A program made the translations under genes and the position numbers. A stretch of DNA of 64,000 nt from Aedes albopictus (Eukaryota > Arthropoda > Insecta > Diptera > Culicidae). The notes under the pieces are model-generated. The model searched no databases. It worked only from the letters and a program-made list of their open reading frames with translations, and was not told the origin of the DNA. Shown here piece after piece: positions 45,783-56,330 of this stretch. Location of the stretch: positions 362,951,238 through 363,015,237 of the forward strand of contig NC_085138.1 in assembly GCF_035046485.1 (NCBI RefSeq), read 5' to 3'. Within the stretch, counting starts at the first letter, position 1, and the number at the start of each line of letters is the position of its first letter.

Positions 45783-46019
45783 GGCTCTGAAATCATTCAA
45801 TATGGCTATATCTGGAATGGGGGAGAAGTCTGGAGTCCAAAAATAGCGGCCAGAATTTCCTAAAGGTAAACTTAAATCCAAAATGGCGGTGCAAAATTCA
45901 AGATCGCGGTTTTTTTTAAGAGTTTAAGGCCCAAATATCAAAAGCCAAATAAACGATATAATTTCTGGTGCCATGAAATGGTTTTTTTTTTTTGGTAAAC
46001 ACTTGAGTTTTGATGAAAT

Positions 46020-47430
46020 TAGATTTCGAAGGCACGAGAAAGGCGCCATCACCGCTAGGTGGATTAATTGGGATTTTTAAACATTTTTTTGTTCCAAATT
46101 CAGCGCGGGTGCAACTGCAAGAAGGAAAAACTGCAAGCAGTACGCCAGCAACAAACTAACGTTATGCTTGCCCATAGCAACCATCCAACAATAGTTGCTT
46201 TGACACTGAATATTACTCAAAAACTTAGAGTTGCATGCTCCTTGGTACCAATACCAGTTACTTTTTGCTTGTGATTATTTGTGTAACATTTATATGGTAG
46301 AGAAAACCTTTTATTTAGAGAAGTGTTCTAAAGTGGCTCTACGAGTTTCACGAGTTTTTATATTGGGCAAATTTTGGGCTTCGTTATCTACGATAAGTAC
46401 ACCCGATTATTTCTCCTTCTCCTGAAAAGCCTACACATGTTCATTCCAGGAATCCTCTCGAAGAAATGCTTTTGGAAATCCTCCATGAGTATCTTCCGGG
46501 GGTCCTCCAGGCGTTCCGTTTGAAAATATCTGGGAGATCCTTCTTGGAACTTTCCTTATTTCTTTATAGGAATGTTCCAAGGGTTCCTTTTAGGAATTCT
46601 CTAGGAGTTCCTTTTGGGAATTGTATCGTACTTCTCCCTGGGAATGCTCCAAGACTTCCACGAGGTTTATTGTTTGCCCGCTCTAGGGGGAGGGGGGAGT
46701 ATGCTCGAGCGTTACGGCCCATACAAAAAAAAATAGCATTTTCATACAAACAAGCGTTAAGGTGGGGAGAGGGGGGTAAAAAAATACCAAATTTAGCGTT
46801 ACATAATAAATGGACGCTGCCTAACTGTAACTGTCTGGTTTGGTATTTCTATGTATCTGATAAATCTATTAATTGCTTAATTCAATTGACTTTCTGATGT
46901 TTTTGAAATAGTTTTTAAATTTATTATGGAGAAATCGAATTTATTTATGAAATTTTTTTAACATTTTTCGTGGAAAAAATGTAGTTAATTATTGCAATTG
47001 TTGAAATATTTGTGGAAACTCCGACATTTTTTATTACTCAAACGTCAATTATTCAAGGGAAGTTTTAATTTATTTATGCACTTTTTGATTTGCTCATGGA
47101 GCTTTTGCAGTTTATTATTGCTCCCACCCTACTTCTTTTTTAACATTTTCTGATTTTGTTATGGAAAATAATCGTTTTTTTTTATGAGTCGTTTACGTTT
47201 TAGCCATACTTATTTCAGTTTCTAAAGATCCCAGTACACAGGGTCAAATAAAACCAATGTTCAAACATTGTGTTTGACTAGATCTAATTTTTCATTAGTG
47301 TAAAAAAGATGTTTAATCTGTAGTTCATTCCTTGTCAAATATTTGACCATGTGTACTTGAAGCCTAAGAGTTCTCAGATGCACTTCTGACGTTCATAAAT
47401 CGATTCCAGTCTGCATCATTTTACGATGTT
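46020..47430. other. gene-free stretch with repeat fragments
   Basis: ACGAGAAAGGCGCCATCACCGC at 46033 matches the end of the element near 59390. 46440-46670 is degenerate GGAATTCC-type repeat. 46680-46810 pairs G-runs with CCCATACAAAA and GCGTTAC words, a small inverted-repeat element. The rest is AT-rich. Confidence 0.4.
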
Positions 47431-47435
47431 TTCAT

Positions 47436-47690
47436 TCTTCTTCTTCTTCTTCATGGCTTGACGTTCGCATTGGAACTTTGCCTGCCTCTTTTCAACTTAG
47501 TGTTCTTAGAGTACTGCCACAGGGCTTTCTTTGCCTGCCATTGCATGAATTTGTACATTGTGTGGCAGGTACAATGATACACTATGGCCAGAGAGTCGAT
47601 TAAATTTTCCCGACCGGAACGGGAAACGAATCCGCCGTCTCCGGATTGACGATCTATAGCCTTAACCACTAGGCCATCGTTTCCCAAGCT
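47436..47690 (-). mobile_element. Feilai-like tRNA-derived SINE
   Basis: The minus-strand head has GATGGCCTAGTGGTTAAGGC (A box) and GGATTCGTTTCCCGTTCC (B-box region); the body has CATGCAATGGCAGGCAAAGA and the tail is a GAAGAAGAAG run. Related copies lie at 57750-57955 and 62372-62567. Confidence 0.8.
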
Positions 47691-47909
47691 TGGCACTCGC
47701 GAAACAATCCCCCCCTCCCCTTATCATCACCTCACGTTTTTCAGAATAATAGAAGTGTGTGGTTCGCGAAACGAAGTTTGGGAAACTATGCATCTTTTCA
47801 TACTCAGCAACTTTTGAAATTAGGCGTAACATACAGATCAATTTTTATACGGTATGCATCTGTCCCTCATATACTAAGATTATAGCAACAGTTTGTAAAG
47901 TCTCTCTCT

Positions 47910-48182
47910 CTTCTTGGCGTAACGTCCTCATTGGGACAAAGCCTGCTTCTCAGCTTAGTGTTCTATAAGCACTTCCACAGTTATTAACCGAGAGCTTCCT
48001 CTGCCAATGACCATTTTTTGCATGCGTATATCGTGTGGCAGGCACGAAGATACTCTATGCCCAAGGAAGTCAAGGAAATTTCCTTTACGAAAAGATCCTG
48101 GACCGACCGGGAATCGAACCCGTCACCCTCAGCATGGTCATGCTGAATACCCGTACGTCTACCGCCTCGGCTATATGGGCCC
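47910..48182 (-). mobile_element. second SINE type: different tRNA head, related tail
   Basis: The minus-strand head reads GGCCCATATAGCCGAGGCGG (A box) and GACGGGTTCGATTCCCGGTC (B box). The tail, CTGTGGAAGTGCTTATAGAA then CACTAAGCTGAGAAGCAGGC, resembles the Feilai-like tail. Confidence 0.75.
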
Positions 48183-48199
48183 TATTTTGTAAAGTGTTT

Positions 48200-49110
48200 A
48201 GGTTATTTTGCTGAGTGTATAAGATCACCAACACGCTTAAATGCTTTGTTAGTCCCAATCAATTATCTCGTTAGTTTCCTGTTTAAATGTAGCTGAAATA
48301 ACGAATAATGTTTGGAGTCTGTTCCAAACTTTTGATTATCACAGTTCACACTGGCTTACATTGTACTTTCAAGTTCGGCAAGCACATTGACAGTTCATTC
48401 ATCAAGTTATACCTTGAGAATGAAGAGACAGCTCACTGATAGCCGCTATTCTTCATTAATGATTTTACTTTGTATCGTGTCATGGACAAAAAAAAATTCC
48501 CATGAAGTCCTTAGAACTGTATCGGAATTCAAATGCATTTACCTTTACCTTGATCAATTCAAACAACTCTGCTTCAATTGATGATGAGCTGGAACTCCAC
48601 ACATAGCACACATAATATTGCCATTTCTTCAGATCATATCAATAAGCACAATAGGTGTTCGAAATTGTCCTAGAACACACTGCTTTAACAACACTCGACT
48701 CTTTAGATCTTGCTGGTTCCATCGATCGTTCCAATGTGACTACCTTTTTTCCTCTGCATCTCGATGAACCCGATATTAGGATAACACCCTGACACGATGG
48801 TTCATTCAACCTTATCGAGATGTTAAGAGTCAGCGTAGACACACAGTGTATTGACTGTTTCTCACTTGTTAAGATCCTTAACCGAAATCCGAATGGTGTA
48901 GAATTAAACATGCAACTCTTCGGTGCATTATGCACCAAATATACACGACTCAACAGTTTAAACTCGTTTTGGTTACATGTGCCGCTGTTTTTGTTTCCGC
49001 AATTGATCTTTAGCACGTTTAGGCAGCGATGAGCTGCACACATGTAGCAAACGAGCATTCAGTCACGTTCGAGATACCCTTTTGATCATAACATTGTATA
49101 GCAAACCCTG
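48200..49110. other. gene-free stretch upstream of OBP 4
   Basis: Mostly unique sequence. It contains an octamer-like ACGTTCGAGATACCC near 49065, but lacks the TGCGTGATC block seen before the other three OBP genes. Confidence 0.3.
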
Positions 49111-49117
49111 CTACCGG

Positions 49118-49157
49118 TAATAAAAACAATCAGGCTCTACTGCTCCAGGAGACAGTC
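49118..49157 (+). promoter_or_regulatory. core promoter of OBP paralogue 4
   Basis: TAATAAAA at 49118-49125 serves as a TATA-like box; GACAGTC has its A at 49154, about 33 bp downstream. The leader is 22 nt. Confidence 0.55.
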
Positions 49158-49175
49158 TCTCTCAAACCGTTCACA

Positions 49176-49979
49176 ATGGTGTCCCACCGGGAAGTCACCG
49201 TACCAAGTTTGCTATGGATCGCTATCTTCGGACTTCAAGTCGCTTCGCTACAGCACAGTGCCACCCTAAAGAGTTTCAACGGAATCATCAACGAATGTTC
49301 CAGCTATCTCTCGCCAGGTGGCGGTAGTTGTTCCGACCGCTGCCTCGGTCTGGTGGGACGCTTTTGGAACGACACTGTTGCCAGGCCATCCGTTTCCGTG
49401 GGGCGGTTCTACCGGCCAGATCCGTGTGACCAAGACTACATTAACCGAACTCTAGACTGTATCTGCGATACGGTTTTACCGGTGCCCAGAAGCGACATCT
49501 GCCAACGAGCCAGCAACGGTCTCCAGTGCTACCGGTATCAGTACGGACGGCTGGTCGCTTCGGATCCGCTCTACGTGGGCATCACCCCGCTGCAAAGCCA
49601 ACAGGTGTTCCAGGAATGTTCCCAGATGCTTTCGCTGTCGCCCGTACAATTGCAACAGATCGCACAGTCCGGCTATTCGAACTCGCCGGAAGGCAGCTGC
49701 CTGGTTCGGTGCTATCTGATTCGGGCAGGTTTGTACACTGACAGCCATGGACCGGACATTGCACGGTTCGCCGTCCAGTGCGAGGGCTACGACGATGCCT
49801 ATGAGGCGTCCGTGGGCAAATGTTACCAGGAGTTGAAGTTGAAGCAGCTGGATAACTGCACTCTGGCCGCTCGCATGTACGACGAGTGCATTCAATCGAA
49901 CAAGCTTAGCAATAGTAACATTGATATAGTGAGTCTTATACTGGGCCTTGTAACTGGTTTTATTCCAGTGGGTAAATGA
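49176..49979 (+). CDS. two-domain odorant-binding protein, paralogue 4 (divergent)
   Basis: Intronless, 267 residues, opposite in strand to the other three. A signal peptide of about 24 residues (MVSHREVTVPSLLW..., ending LQVAS) precedes LQHSATLKSF. Domain 1 is shorter between its first cysteines (GGGSCSDRC) but keeps [14 protein letters not shown] and CIC. The pair seen as ASCQRASC elsewhere is ICQRASNGLQC, so the second cysteine is lost. Domain 2 keeps ECSQML, GSCLVRC, QCEGY, KCYQEL and CTLAARMYDEC, while SDCRGP becomes TDSHGP, removing another cysteine. The C-terminus is short (VSLILGLVTGFIPVGK). Codon use is more GC-rich at third positions than in the other copies. AATAAA at 50099 may end the transcript. 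It is the most diverged member; ligand unknown. Confidence 0.9.
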   Translation: MVSHREVTVPSLLWIAIFGLQVASLQHSATLKSFNGIINECSSYLSPGGGSCSDRCLGLVGRFWNDTVARPSVSVGRFYRPDPCDQDYINRTLDCICDTVLPVPRSDICQRASNGLQCYRYQYGRLVASDPLYVGITPLQSQQVFQECSQMLSLSPVQLQQIAQSGYSNSPEGSCLVRCYLIRAGLYTDSHGPDIARFAVQCEGYDDAYEASVGKCYQELKLKQLDNCTLAARMYDECIQSNKLSNSNIDIVSLILGLVTGFIPVGK

Positions 49980-50109
49980 GTGTTTCAAAACCATAAAATT
50001 TGTACACATTCTAAAAAATCTTCTCTAAACGGCAACAATTTATTTACCATGAGCACTGTGGAGCACTCAGACAATTACATTTCTCTAAAAAAGCACTTAA
50101 TAAACAATC

Positions 50110-51290
50110 ACTATTGCATTTTATTTGGCTCAAATAAGACACGCTCGATTCTAGCAAAACATTTCAAATTTGTAAGCCTTGATTTATTTTCCGAAATATG
50201 CCCGTACAACAACTTTTCAATAAGAATAAAGTTGGATTTGGTTTGGATTTGTACTCTATCCACAATACACATTAACGTGTCCTGAAGCTTCAGATCAAGT
50301 TGACCTTTATGGTTTTCAACTTTAGACTCACCTGATAAAAAAAATCCATCTACATTTCAAATCGATCCATTTCATGCATAATTTATGATGGCAAACTGAT
50401 GTTACAAACTGTACCGCTTCTAACCTTTTCAACCATTATCCATTATGGAGCACCTTTTGATTGCAGCAGCACTGTGGATGGTAAAAAGGCATCTGTTCCT
50501 CCCATGTTTCAACTTACTCGTGGTCCATTTTCACGTGGCGACCGTGATGCTTTTGATCTCTTTTGTGTCCCATACCGACTATCGGAAAAATGTCATATAC
50601 ATGCGATACCCTTGTTGGCTCAATAAAGGGATGCGTTTGGTAGAAAAGACTGTGCTTTTAGAATAAAGTGACTTATAGTTATCCGTTTTGAACATTAAAA
50701 TCAATTTATTCTCGATTTTGATTGAACAATTGGAACTGCTTTCCACCTTTAACTTGCATTAGCTTGCCCATATATCATCCGATTTGCAAAAAAATGCATC
50801 CAATTAATTTTCTCAACCGTCTACATGAGTATGGCAGGTTTACAGCATGAATTAGATCAAAACTTTATTTTTGACTACTACTTTTTTCCTACTTAAAACC
50901 CGTTTTTGAGGATCATTCCCAATGCTACGTTGTATTCGTTCAAGTTTTGAGTATAGACTGGTTGCTTTTATTTTGGACGATAATTCTTCAGAGTAGAATT
51001 CTTTCGATTCCTTGAGAAATATAAATTTAATTGCCGGAATGCTTTCTGAAATTTTTGCTGGAGTTCCTCGAGAAATTTCTTTTCGATTTTCGCTTCTTTC
51101 CTTTAGGGTTCTTTCGGGGAATTCCTCCAGGGATTCTCTCGGGCGTTTCTTCGGGAATTCCCCTCGAAAATTTTCAAGAGTTTCTTCTGGAAGTTCCTCC
51201 ATGGAGCTAACATGTTCCTCCAGAGGCTTGATCGTAATCCTCTCTAAGGATTTAAAGAAACCTTTTTTATGATTCTCGAACTAAATTGTT
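50110..51290. other. gene-free stretch downstream of OBP 4
   Basis: 50110-50850 is AT-rich unique sequence. 51040-51260 returns to degenerate TTCCTCGAGAAATTTC-type repeat. The open frames lack domains. Confidence 0.35.
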
Positions 51291-51294
51291 TTCT

Positions 51295-51540
51295 ATGTGA
51301 AAGCTCTTAGTCTTCTGAGCAACTTTGCTGAAGACAAAATCCTTCTAAGTGATCCAGAACGCGAGATATACGACGTTCAGACTGAACTGGAAGCTCATAA
51401 AACCACTAGCGCCACGGAGTGAGTGGTTCTCGAACTAAATTGTTTTCCATGCGAGAGCTCTTAGTCATCTGAGCAACTTTGCCGAAGACACAATCCTTGT
51501 AAGTGGTCCAGAACACGAGATATTCCACAACTACTGGCAA
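51295..51540. repeat. two units with CAACTTTGCCGAAGACA motif
   Basis: GAGCAACTTTGC(T/C)GAAGACA followed by ATCC and CGAGATAT occurs twice, about 148 bp apart, with CACTAGCGCCACGGAG between. The same motif set builds the block at 34940-36420. Confidence 0.65.
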
Positions 51541-51918
51541 AATGTAGTGCTATCCCACATGTCCGACATGGTGCCCTGTGTAGCAGATTCCCGGTGGCCA
51601 TCAAGAGTTTCTGAAGGAGATTTTCCAGAAATTTCTTGAATAACTCTTTCTAGAATTCTTTCAGAAAATTCCCTGAAATTCAGGTTTTCGTATAAGAATA
51701 TCTCCAGGGATATCTGCAAGAATTAACCAACACATTGTTGACGAAATTATCTATCAAATAAGGCATTGGTCATTTGAATTGGTGAAAAAATCATCATTCT
51801 ACAGTGTATCAAACAATTCTCCGTACAGCAATTTTTTTGTCAAAATAATTTTTCATTCAAATGTTCATAACTTTTTTATACGTCAATCAAAAACGATGAG
51901 ATTTTGACTAATCATTTC

Positions 51919-54900
51919 ATTTTTCATTTATTTAGTTAACATCAAATTCATGATAATACTGAATCAACAATTTGCCGCCATAATACTCGATTTGCAGCTG
52001 CAGCTCTCCAACGTCGGTCACGCCCAAAACTCGCCAGATCACGCTCCACCTAGTCCGCCCATCGTGCTCTCTGCGCTCCACGCCTTCTTGTACCAACCGG
52101 ATGGTTAGCAAACACCAGCTTTGCAGGGTTGTTGTCCGGCATTCTTGCAACATGCCCTGCCCATCGTATCCTTCCGGCTTTGACCACTTTCTGGATGCTG
52201 GGTTCTCCGTAAAGTGCAGCGAGCTCGTGGTTCATCCTTCTCCGCCACACACCGTTCTCCTGCACGCCGCCGAAGATCGTCCTTAACACCCGTCGCTCGA
52301 AAACTCCGAGTGCTTGCAGGTCCTCCTCGAGCATCGTCCATGTCTCGTGTCCGTAGAGAACCACCGGTCTTATTAACGTCTTGTACATGGTACATTTGGT
52401 GCGGGGGTGAATCTTTTTTGACCGCAGTTTCTTCTGGAGCCCATAGTAGGCACGACTTCCACTGATGATGCGCCTTCGTATTTCACGGCTCACGTTATTG
52501 TCAGCCGTTAGCAAGGAACCGAGGTAGACGAATTCTTCTACCACCTCGAAAGTATCCCCGTCTATCGTAACATTGCTGCCAAGGCTTGTCCTGTCTCGCT
52601 CAGTCCCACCTACCAGCATGTACTTTGTCTTAGCCGCATTCACCACCAGTCCGACCTTTGCTGCTTCACGTTTCAGGCGGGTGTACTGTTCTGCCCCCGT
52701 TCCAAATGTTCAAGCAATAATATCCATGTCATCCGCAAAACAGACAAATTGGCCGGATTTCGTGAAGATCGTACCCCGGCTGTTGAGCCCGGCTCGTCGC
52801 ATAACACCTTCCAGGGCGATGTTGAATAGTAGACAGGAAAGTCCATCACCTTGTCGTAGTCCCCGTCGAGATTCGAATGAACTGGATAGTTCACCCGACA
52901 TCCTTACGCTGTTCTGCACACCGTCCATCGTTGCTCTTATCAGTCTAGTCAGCTTCCCGGGAAAGCTGTTCTCGTCCATAATTTTCCATAGCTCTGTGCG
53001 GTCGATACTGTCGTATGCCGCTTTGAAGTCGATGAACAGGTGATGCGTTGGGACCTGGTATTCACGGCATTTGTGGAGGATTTGCCGTACGGTGAAGATC
53101 TTGTCCGTTGTCGACCGGCCGTCGATGAAACCGGCTTGGTAACTTCCCACGAACTCATTTACTTTAGGTGAAAGACGACGGAAGATGATCTGGGATAGCA
53201 CTTTGTAGGCGGCATTCAAAATGGTGATCGCTCGAAAGTTCTCACACATTAACCCTCTAATACCCAAATTTTCGATTTTGATCTAAATATAATTTTTCGT
53301 CTTCTAAAATCGATTTTAACATGTTTTGGAAGATGATTCTTTTTAATTCTCGATTTTGTGAATTTCAGTTTTTGATTTTTCTAATTTATATTTTTGAACA
53401 TTCCCATACTTTTATATTTTTCCTGGAAGCCAATTTGGGGAACGGATTTTTTGAGATGAAAACATTTGGAGATTTTATGATTATTGTTGAAATATTATTA
53501 TTTTAATTTTTTTTTCATACAAAATTTTATTTTCCGTGTAATTTTAAGGAAAACAATTTTAGAGTGTATTCGATTCCCTTAAACTATTAAACAAGGATAG
53601 AATGATTTGGGAAAAAATTAAAATATGTTAATTGTAGCGATTCAATACAAAATAAACAATGACTACTAAAAGGTGGCTAAAACATCAATTTTTCAATGAT
53701 TTTTAAAAAATGTAAATACGCTTTAAAATACACCAAAAATTATTTTGAGATATACAGAACAGTCCTAAATATCGGCCAAAAATATAAAAAATTTGATTTT
53801 CCACGAAACAAAAATTACAAAAATGCTCAAACTATACCTCGTCTAAAGGCGGGATTGGGTATTAGAGGGTTAACTTGTCGCTTTTCTTGTGGATGGGACA
53901 GATTATCCCTTCCTTCCACTCCTCCGGTAGCTGTTCGGTTTCCCAGATCTTGACTACTAATTGGTGCAGACAGGTGGCCAACTTTTCCGGGCCCATCTTG
54001 ATGAGTTCTGCTGCGATACCGTCCTTACCAGCCGCTTTGTTGTTTTTGAGCTGGTGGATGGCATCCTTAACTTCCCTCAGCGTGGGTGTTGGTTCGTTCC
54101 CGTCCTCTGCTGCACCAACATAGTCATTTCCTCCGCTGCCTTGGTCCTCCGTGCCTACATTCTCTTCGCCATTCAGGTGCTCGTCGAAGTGCTGCTTCCA
54201 CCTTTCGATCACCTCACGTTTGTCCGTCAGGAGGCTCCCGTCCTTATCCCTGCAGATTTCGGCTTGCGGCACGTAGCCTTTGCGGGATGCGTTGAGCCTC
54301 TGGTAGAACTTGCGTGTTTCCTGTGAACGGCACAGCAGTTCCATTTCCTCGCACTCCGCTTCTTCCAGGCGGCGCTTTTTCTCCCGGAAGAGACGGGTCT
54401 GCTGCTTCCGCTTCTGTCTGTATCGCTCCACATTCTGTCGGGTTCCATGCTGCAGCATTACCGCCCGCGCTGCATCCTTCTCCTCCAGAACCGCTCTGCA
54501 CTCCTCGTCGAACCAATCGTTTCGTCGACTCCGTTCTACGTACCCGATAGTGCTCTCGGCTGCGTTGTTGATGGCTGCTTTGACTGTACTCCAGCAGTCC
54601 TCTAGAGGGGCCACATCGAGCACACCCTCGTCCGGCAACGCTGCCTCGAGATTCTGCGCGTATGCGGTGGCGACATCCGGTTGTTTCAGTCGCTCTAGAT
54701 CGTACCGGGGCGGCCGCCGGTAATGTACGTTGTTAATAACGGAGAGTTTTTGGCGCAGTTTAACCATCACCAGGTAGTGATCAGAGTCGATATTAGCGCC
54801 ACGATAGGTCCTGACGTCGATAATGTCGGAGAAGTGCCGTCCATCAATCAGAACGTGGTCGATTTGCGATTCCGTTTGTTGGGGTGATCTCCAGGTGTAA

Positions 54901-55447
54901 CGATACGGGAGGCTGTGCTGGAAAAAGGTGCTACGAATGGCCATGTTCTTGGAGGCGGCGAAATCGATGAGGCGTAGGCCATTTTCGTTCGTCAGCTGGT
55001 GGGCGCTGAACTTTCCAATCGTCGGTCTGAATTCCTCCTCCTGGCCTACCTGAGCGTTTAGATCCCCTATGATGATCTTGACGTCGTGGTTTGGGCAGCG
55101 GTCGTACTCGCGTTCGAGCTGCGCGTAAAATGCGTCTTTGTCATCATCAGTGCTTCCGGAGTGAGGGCTGTGCACGTTTATTATGCTAATGTTGAAGAAT
55201 CGGCCCTTGATCCTCAACCTGCACATTCTTTCGTCGATCGGCCACCAACCGATCACGCGCCTCTGCATGTCGCCCATCACTATAAAAGCTGTTCCCAGCT
55301 CACGTGTGTTGCCGCAACTCTGGTAGATGGTATGATTACCTCTAAACGTTCGCACCATAGATCCTGTCCAACACACCTCCTGCAGCGCTACGATTCCGAA
55401 CCCGCGGTCCTTCAGTATATCGGCGAGTATGCGGGTGCTCCCGAATG
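51919..55447 (-). pseudogene. RTE-clade LINE (endonuclease plus reverse transcriptase), 5'-truncated and inactivated
   Basis: The minus-strand frame starts within the apurinic-type endonuclease (LQEVCW, then GDLNAQVG and SDHY) and continues to reverse transcriptase (FIDFKAAYDSIDR, RRGLRQGDGL, CFADDMDII) and the short RTE C-terminal region. The N-terminal end of the endonuclease is missing at 55447. A TTAA MITE interrupts the frame at 53253-53873; removing 621 bp restores the phase. A TGA follows FADDMDIIA and a TAG follows RARWAD; the next stop is at 51948-51950. This is the JAM1/RTE type common in Aedes. It is inactive and sits in the arm of the long-TIR element. Short AATCAT words at both junctions may be the target duplication. 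Confidence 0.85.
53249..53873. mobile_element. piggyBac-like TTAA MITE inside the LINE
   Basis: TTAACCCTCTAATACCCAA and its complement TTGGGTATTAGAGGGTTAA form the ends. The LINE reading frame needs exactly one TTAA at this point, so TTAA was duplicated on insertion. CCC-starting ends and a TTAA target are piggyBac traits. The interior is AT-rich and non-coding. Confidence 0.85.
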
Positions 55448-55909
55448 AATCATGAAAATTTTGAGCGAGATCGAATAAGTTTTCTGAAAGTTATAGAACT
55501 TTTAGTAAAACTTATAAGATTTTTGAACACATATTTAAAAAATTATATCTCAATATGTACTTGATGAAATTTTTCAATTTTATTTTGTATTACAGCTTAA
55601 ACCTGAAGCTTTCATATGCAGCTACGTTTGAGGTTTTATATTCACTACAAAAAATATGAAAAATGTGCTTATGTAGTTGACGATATTTAAAAAAATGCCA
55701 TATTTTGCACATATAATCTGCCAAACGTTTTCCACCAATAAAAGTGCATTAACTGAACGAAAAATGCATAGGACCTACTCTTCATATGTAGTATAGTAGG
55801 TCCTGCATAAAAAAAATACATTAAGAGGGTTTAAAAAAGTTGAAAACACTTGGCACTTTTATTAATCAAAATGTGATAAATTTCCAAATAATACTCTGAA
55901 CATATACAG

Positions 55910-56330
55910 ATCTTTGCCTTTCTCGTACACTAAGTGTACTGGAAAGGCTATATGTTCACTCCAAAAATGACTTTTTGATAGAAGGCCCGGAGTGTCGACT
56001 CACATATACCAATCAACTCAGCTCGACGAATTGAGGTGATGTCTGTGTGTATGTATGTGTGTGTGTATGTGTGTGTGTATGTGTGTGTGTATGTGTGTGT
56101 GTATGTGTACAAAAAAACTCACATCACTTTTTGGCAGTAAACCTCAACCGATTTTAATGACCAACGGGTCATTCGACGCGGAATCTGGTCCCATTGTTTC
56201 CTATTGAAAATGGTTCGGATCAGTCCAGCCGTTCCGGAGTTATGGCCATTTAGGTGTTCCGGACCAGTACCCTTGGAAGGGGCCATACATAAAAATGTAA
56301 CAAACACATACATGCGACACATCAAACTGT
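55910..56330. repeat. repeat head and TG-rich microsatellite
   Basis: TGCCTTTCTCGTACACTAAG at 55916 begins an element; 56040-56108 is a (TGTGTGTGTATG)n microsatellite; CCGTTCCGGAGTTATGGCC follows at 56229. The far end, ACGAGAAAGGCACTATCACC, lies at about 59389. Confidence 0.6.

Larger units (their letters stand above)
42830..45960. repeat. about 145-150 bp ATGGCGGC-rich satellite
   Basis: Units repeat CAAGATGGCGGC, TTTAATGGAGTTTTAGGC, CAATATGGGTATATTTGGTA and GATGTCCGGAG in this order, for example at 44683, 44827 and 44973. Two inserts (43405-44123 and 45089-45782) break the array. Confidence 0.8.

Noticed and set aside
52050..55448. Host gene of the craniofacial-development-protein-2-like type
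   Set aside because: The endonuclease plus reverse transcriptase order, with FADD and GLRQGDG motifs, identifies an RTE LINE; such gene names are often mis-assigned to this element.
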